From Flammula alnicola (Eukaryota; Basidiomycota; Agaricomycetes; Agaricales; Strophariaceae), in contig JADNRV010000003.1 in NCBI GenBank assembly GCA_015499995.1, forward strand, positions 682,001 to 746,000: a stretch of DNA of 64,000 nucleotides, in the 5' to 3' direction. The position numbers were made by a program, and so were the translations under genes. The notes beneath the pieces were generated by a model. It was not told the DNA's origin, made no database searches, and saw only the letters and a list, made by a program, of their open reading frames with translations. Position 1 is the stretch's first letter. Each line of letters starts with the position of its first letter. Positions 58,866 to 64,000 of the stretch are shown here, one piece after another.

Positions 58866-59683
58866 ATTTATCACTTCGACACGCAGGACAATGTATTTAT
58901 ATTGCATGCCACCTATCTTATTTTCGTAACCATATGTAACTCTCTGATAATTCCTGCCAGTCGAAGCCAGTCGATGCCTACAATAAAGTTTCTCGACAAC
59001 CGTACACGAGTCTTCAATGCCCCATTCCTCATGGCCTGTGCGATACTGACACGTCATCAGCGGAACCAATTTTAAGAACGATATCATAGATGCGTGTTAG
59101 CCATTTTGATATAGTCCGTACCGGAAAGGTTAATGCTATTCCAATAAGTTGCATGCTTGTCTTGTAACTGTAGCCCACGGTATCATTCTCAAGGAGTGTT
59201 AGACATGTGACTACAGTAGTCGAGTTGAATGATCATGATGGATAGAATTGACACGCGTCCGAGACAAGGTGATACGCAGCATTTTATAGTGCATACCGAG
59301 GGTCGGGACAGTGGTCTAGGGGGGTCCAGCAGAGTTCCAGCGGTTTTCTAGATGTACCTAGAGAAAGACGGACACAGCAAGCCCTTTTGTTTCCTTGGTT
59401 ATAAACATCTAAATAAGGTATTGGAGGAGAAATGAGCCGGGCAGTTACCGTAAAAAGGACCTTGACAACAAGAATCATGATCCAACCCAAGTCAAAACCT
59501 GTCTTCAACTGTTATATATTACAAAGGTCCATATCCCGTTTTCCTTCGCTTGTGCCCCCTCCGAGACTGCGTCTCTCTTCTCTCTTCTTCTTCTTCTTCT
59601 TCGACTTTCTTTCTAATTTTACTACTTTCTAATATCTCGTTCAATTCGACTTTAGAGCGTCAGGAACGCCTATCAATCATATC
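58866..59683. promoter_or_regulatory. P4-ATPase 3' UTR and noxR promoter
   Basis: 818 bases between tandem plus-strand genes. The last part is a pyrimidine-rich 5' leader. No gene or RNA recognised; open frames here are under 90 codons and unstructured. Confidence 0.45.
59571..59602 (+). repeat. Pyrimidine/CTT microsatellite in noxR leader
   Basis: A run of TCTCTTC and repeated CTT units about 85-110 bases before the noxR start codon. CT tracts are common core-promoter or leader elements in fungi. Runs like this are also prone to length errors. Confidence 0.6.
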
Positions 59684-61767
59684 ATGTCTCTCAAAGCAGA
59701 ACTCGAAACTTGGGCAGCTGCCCTGAAAGCTTATGATGAAGAAGACTTTGAGAAGTCTTTGGACCTCTTCTCTGTGCGTCTTTGCGTCTTTCCGAGCTTA
59801 TACCTGCTCCGATCTCATATCCGCGATATCCAGCGAATTGCCGACGCATCCAAGATTCTCACAAACATGGGCTTGATCTACGCGACCCTTGGAGAACACG
59901 AAGCTGCCGTTGAAAAGTTCATAGAGGCTACGAATTTAGATCAGTACTTGGCTGTTGCGTGAGTGCTCTCAGTCACGATTCCGTCACCCTTTGCTGATCT
60001 ATTTTCACATTCTTCAGGTATTTCCAGTGTGGGGTTTCCAATTTCCTCCTTGCTCGCTATGAATTAGCTACAAAAGATTTCGAGGAAGCTCTCTTGTATT
60101 TGAGAGGAAATCAAGCGATGTGCGTTCACTACTTTTCTTGTTCTGCCTTGTCTCATAGGTTATCCAGTAACTATGAACAATTGGGCCTCAAATTCCGCCT
60201 CTTCTCTGCCGAAGTTTTGTTCAACAAAGGACTTTCGCAAATCTACATGGGACGTCCTCAGCAAGGACTAGCAGATATGGAAGAAGCAAGAAGAGATAAG
60301 GCGACGGACGAGCACAATGTCATTGATGACGCTATTCGAGACCGTGGTGAAGGCTATACAGTGTTTAGCATTGTCAGTATTTTCTTATTTCTTGCATCTG
60401 AAGGCCGGCGCTGATGTCCAGCACAGCCCGTCGGGATTCTTTACCGACCATCGGAAAAGAAACTCAAGAATTCAGTAACGAGAGATTATATGGGGAAAGC
60501 GGTACGAGCATACAAACATATCATGATGCCAGTTTCTTGACTTCTTCGTAGAAACTGGTCGCATCGAGTGATTCAAACGACTTGGACACTGCGTTTTCTG
60601 GCATCACTCGTTTGAAGCAAGGGATTTCTCCCGCTGGGTATATTTGGATCGCCCAGACTTGGAATCCCCTTCGAACAGTCTCCTTCGAAGTGCCACCGTT
60701 CCACCGGTCATGCCTGCGATGAGTATGCGATGATAGTACGTCTCAACGAGAGGGAAACTCACTTCCCTTTACAGAAGTTGACGAAGGTCCAAGATCGGCC
60801 GGTATTGAACGATCGAAAACAACCCCCGCTCTTCCACCGACAAGCGCGCGAGAGCCCAGTAGCAACAGACTGCCTCCATCAAATGACCTTCCTCCTACCA
60901 GCGCGGGTGTCACGAGGAGCAATACCCAGATCACTCCAGCACGTCCCTCTCCCAACGCATCAATCGGAGGCCCTGCCCGCGGCCTCAGCATCCGTAGACC
61001 TGGTGCATCTCCGAATAAACCCAATCCACCGGCCCCTCCTGCTAAAGGTATGAGACTAGCATTATCTAAAAGCTTTCTTCTGAACTGTAAAAAGAATCCA
61101 ATGCTCGCTTGACAGAATTCTACGATGACTATTTGGATTCATATGGTTCTGAGGCTCCTCCGGTGCCTACGATAAGCGCACCTCCACCTTCCGACAGAAT
61201 CGGCGCTTGGGCGCGTTCAAACGCGAACCCCAATTATCCACCCGTTGGCGTTGCCCGAACTGGTTCGCGTAGTGCTCCGAATAGTCAATATGCTCCAAGT
61301 TCTTATGGTGGCCCTGGCGGCGGATCTCTGAGGAGAAAGGTGACAAGACGAAACACTGCCCGCGCCCAGAGCCGTATCCAGAGCACTTACGAGGAGGAGG
61401 AGGAAGGATATGTTAGCGGCGAGTATGAGGATGGGCCTTTCGAACTCACCCTCATTCGTATTAAGGTTAGTAACCCGAGGATTCTTTTGATGATAAAACG
61501 ATTTCTGATCTGGAGCTACTTTCATAGCTCCATTACCAAGATGAAATTCGTGGCATGACCCTAGTCCCGGAGATACCTTTCCCGGAGTTTATGGACAAGG
61601 TTACTGCCAAGTTCCAGAAGGAACTTAGCCTGAGGTTTAAGGACGAAGATGGTGGGAAGGTGACCCTTCGTGACGAGTCTGACTACGAGCTTGCTATAGA
61701 AACAGCTCGTGAAAACTCTAAAGGCAAGTCCGAAGGCAAACTCGAAATTTGGTGCCAAGATCTTTAG
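59684..61767 (+). CDS. noxR: NADPH oxidase regulator NoxR (p67phox-like)
   Basis: Activates NoxA/NoxB NADPH oxidases together with Rac, for localised superoxide in hyphal growth and differentiation. It starts MSLKAELETWAAALKAYDEE. The N-terminal tetratricopeptide repeats include ILTNMGLIYATLGEHEAAV, DQYLAVAYFQCGVSNFLLAR and LFNKGLSQIYMGRPQQGLAD. After these come VGILYRPSEKKLKN and a Ser/Pro-rich linker (PPTSAREPSSNRLPPSN). The C-terminal PB1-type domain begins near FELTLIRIK and includes FPEFMDKVTAKFQKEL, ESDYELAIETARENSKG and LEIWCQDL. There is no SH3 domain, as expected for fungal NoxR. Eight or nine exons. Confidence 0.92.
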
Positions 61768-62145
61768 TTTCACATCTTGTACAATCTCTGGAAGGCATTG
61801 GTACTCCATAGAATTTCTCCTCTTCTCTAATCTATATTCGGCAGAGTTTTAGCTTGTACCACTTTTTATGTAGTTTCCTCTCTGTCGCGGAAAATACTTG
61901 TATGTACCAACATGATAATTATTTGGATGGGCCTGGTCGAATGGGGTGAAAGCTATTAAAATAAAAAATTAATATTTAACTACCAAGTATATATTGGCCC
62001 GAAATCCAATATTAATAAATTCAAATAATTATCGTGAGTGACTAAGCAAACGATGATTAGCAGGCCCCTTTTTTTGGTGTTGCAAGCAAAGCAAAGAACT
62101 TCGGTCGGTAAAACTTGATCCATTCCCTTTTTCTTTTCTTCTATT
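61768..62145. other. Intergenic region between noxR and PXR1
   Basis: AT-rich, with tandem plus-strand genes on both sides. Probably the noxR terminator region and PXR1 promoter. Nothing else seen. Confidence 0.45.
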
Positions 62146-63773
62146 ATGGGTCTCTCTGGTCGTAAAGTGAAGCAGCGCATTTCTGCAGATCCCCGGAATT
62201 TATCTTGGGCAGATGGTGTGTCAGGTCGTCTGCACTTTTCGATTGTACTTCCATTTACTCATACATTTCTTTCCAAGACGCTGCTAGGTTTGGTTCGAAC
62301 TACCTTCTAAGTTCGGATGGGACTCCTCAAAAGGTCTCGGAGCTGGCGGCGACGGGATGAAATCTCACATCAAGGTTCGCACAAGCTCGACATGCTGGGC
62401 ATTGGCGCTGCACAAACCAAAGATCCCAATGGCATCGCGTGGAAGCAGAATCGGGATTTCGAGAATTTGTTACGACGATTGAACGAGAAACTGGACGACG
62501 AACAGACACCTGTGGAGGATGAGAAGGAAGACGATGCGGAAGACGACCGACGGAATGTGCAGACGAAGGAGGCAAGAAAAAGAAGAAACGGAAACATAAG
62601 GAGACGACTGAAGAGGATGGATCTGAACGAAAGAAGAAGAAAAAGAAGAGCAAGGAGAACAAGGAAGGGGAAGATGAGGAACAGTCTTATCTGTTCAAGT
62701 TGACTCCATGCAGCTGGATGCGGTCGTCGAAACAAAATCCGTCTCGGTCGAAGTGAAAAAGCTTGTTGCTCTTCCGCGTCATAGGGCGTACGTTATTTTA
62801 TTTATGATCTCTTCAAGCCGCTAATTATTGCGTACAGTCATCGTGCTCGCGCAATAGCAGCAAAAAATATCGCGTCCAAATCGTCTGCACACATATCTGA
62901 GATCTTGGGTATCGCTCCGGATCCACTTGTATACCAAAAGGACTCAATGCCCCAGGAAAACTCACCTCGGTCACAGAGACTGACGCCCTTGGCATGGACA
63001 AGATCAAGACATCCACAAAAAGTTTAGCTGACTATTTCAAAGAGAAGCTGGACGCACGCTCGTCAAAGCCCGGATCTGCTACGCCTTCGTCGTCAGCCAG
63101 TGCCGATGAGGCTGACGCTTATGACGCGCCTCGGATGGGCCTGGGGCCTCCCGCATGCGCCTGGAAATTCATTCAGAGACTAGGATCGAAGAAGAGACGC
63201 AAAGAATGGGGCTGTCGAAATTCTCCTCGCTTATGTCTTCCTCCTTCCTTTCTGCAACTTCATTGATTTCTTCATATGTCCCGTCTGCCATGAGAAGGAC
63301 GAGCCGATGGGAGACACAGACGAAGGGCTAGCTCGCATTTCAGAAGTCGAGTCTGACTCTGAGACGAAGGATAGGTCAAAGAAGAGCGAAAAGAAGGAGA
63401 AAAAGAAGAGAAAAGATATCACAGAACACGAAGTAGAAAAGTCGAGAGAAGAAGGAAAGAAAGGCAAAAAGATAAGAAAGGCAAGGGCAAAGTGGAGCTA
63501 GAAGAGGAGAAAGACATAGACGAGGACGAGAAGAAACGGGGAAGAAGGAAAAGAAAGAGAAGAACGCACTGAGAAGCTAAATTGGAGGCGGTGACGGTGG
63601 AGGAGAAAGAGGATAATGAACATAGGGTTGATGGAGACGACACCGCAAAGGCGACCTCAAAGAGAAACGGAAACATAAATCAGAAGGATCAAGTACTACA
63701 CCATGGAGTGGAAGATAGTCGTCAGTCGCGGAAAAAGAAAAAGCATCGGACGTCCAGCAGTGCAGACCCATAG
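62146..63773 (+). CDS. PXR1: G-patch protein PXR1/PinX1 homologue
   Basis: A nucleolar G-patch cofactor for rRNA and snoRNA processing; the human homologue also restrains telomerase. It starts MGLSGRKVKQRISADPRNLS. After an intron comes the G-patch DAARFGSNYLSKFGWDSSKG with LGAGGDG, then LDMLGIGAAQ and GIAWKQNRDFENLLRRLNE. The middle has VETKSVSVEVKKLV and HRARAIAAKNIASKS. The C-terminal half is Lys/Glu/Arg-rich with KTSTKSLADYFKEKLDA, a PinX1 hallmark, and ends KKHRTSSSADP. One-base slips occur at 62305 (TTT read as TT), 62383 (AAA read as AA) and several points in the lysine-rich repeats. The long purine-rich tail gives spurious open frames on the other strand. Confidence 0.88.
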
Positions 63774-63901
63774 ATTAGAGGAGTCGTATATACCATCTTC
63801 ATGCAATTCTCTTTTCCCGACTTCAAAAGCAACAAGTTTGATGATTTGGGTATTATCCACGGAGTGATACAGGGTAATTAAAAATCGCAATTATTCTACT
63901 A

Positions 63902-64000
63902 TTAGTCCATTAGTCTGAAATTAATACCTTCAAATTTTTCATCGGGGTACGTGCAATAATGTTCCAATGCCAGCAGGACTTCCGGTATAACATCCTTGTC
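63902..64000 (-). CDS. Possible 3' end of a minus-strand gene, truncated by window
   Basis: The last 99 bases, read on the minus strand, are open and protein-like (DKDVIPEVLLALEHYCTYPD, then EKFEGINFRLMD and TAA). This could be the final exon of a gene beyond the right edge, convergent with PXR1. The length is too short to identify a family. Confidence 0.35.
   Translation of the reverse strand, partial: DKDVIPEVLLALEHYCTYPDEKFEGINFRLMD

Noticed and set aside
62327..63676. Ser/Phe/Leu-rich open frames on the minus strand opposite PXR1
   Set aside because: They are the complement of the lysine/glutamate-rich PXR1 tail and have no independent signals.

Overview
The window looks like nuclear DNA of a filamentous basidiomycete, most likely a mushroom-forming agaricomycete. 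Genes are split by many short (about 45-70 nt) GT-AG introns. The genes include a fungus-specific eEF3, a fungal-type ATP sulfurylase with an APS-kinase-like tail, a trifunctional TRP gene, NoxR, an AA9 lytic polysaccharide monooxygenase and a flavin-dependent halogenase of the Armillaria ArmH type. No complete mobile element, CRISPR array, rRNA or tRNA gene was recognised by eye.

Layout: 0-5 kb holds the 3' part of ATP sulfurylase, a BolA-like protein with a C-terminal extension and a C2H2 zinc-finger protein (all +). 5-14 kb holds an NDR-family kinase with a CRIB-like motif (-), a homeodomain factor (+), an AA9 LPMO (-) and a tiny three-exon gene (-). 14-29 kb holds eEF3 (-), a single-span membrane protein (+), a glycerol-3-phosphate acyltransferase (-), RRP12 (+) and proteasome chaperone 2 (-). 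29-35.5 kb holds an FAD monooxygenase (+), a four-span membrane protein (-), a decayed tandem copy of the first MAPK exons, and the intact Slt2/Mpk1-type MAPK (+). 35.8-46 kb holds the trifunctional tryptophan gene (-), a serine carboxypeptidase (-) and a TMEM184/OST-alpha-type membrane protein (+). 46-54 kb holds the halogenase (-), two unknown genes (+) and phospholipid:diacylglycerol acyltransferase (-). 54-64 kb holds a P4-ATPase (+), NoxR (+) and the G-patch protein PXR1 (+). A minus-strand gene probably begins its 3' end at the right edge.

Most genes are housekeeping: sulfur assimilation, translation elongation, ribosome and proteasome assembly, tryptophan synthesis, and lipid synthesis and flipping. 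They are interleaved with signalling and growth regulators (NDR kinase, homeodomain factor, cell-wall MAPK, NoxR) and a few secreted or specialised enzymes (LPMO, carboxypeptidase, halogenase). I see no biosynthetic cluster or operon-like logic.

One property affects every gene model. Many conserved genes are broken by single-base losses, nearly all in short homopolymers, while the protein sequence stays conserved in the next frame. The affected genes include ones expected to be essential, so I read this as uncorrected sequencing or assembly error rather than pseudogenisation. Coordinates of affected genes therefore run across apparent frameshifts. The strongest biological leads are the CRIB-like motif in the NDR kinase, the MAPK tandem relic, the ArmH-type halogenase with a proline-rich insert, the extended BolA protein, and an LPMO with Asn replacing a conserved second-shell His.
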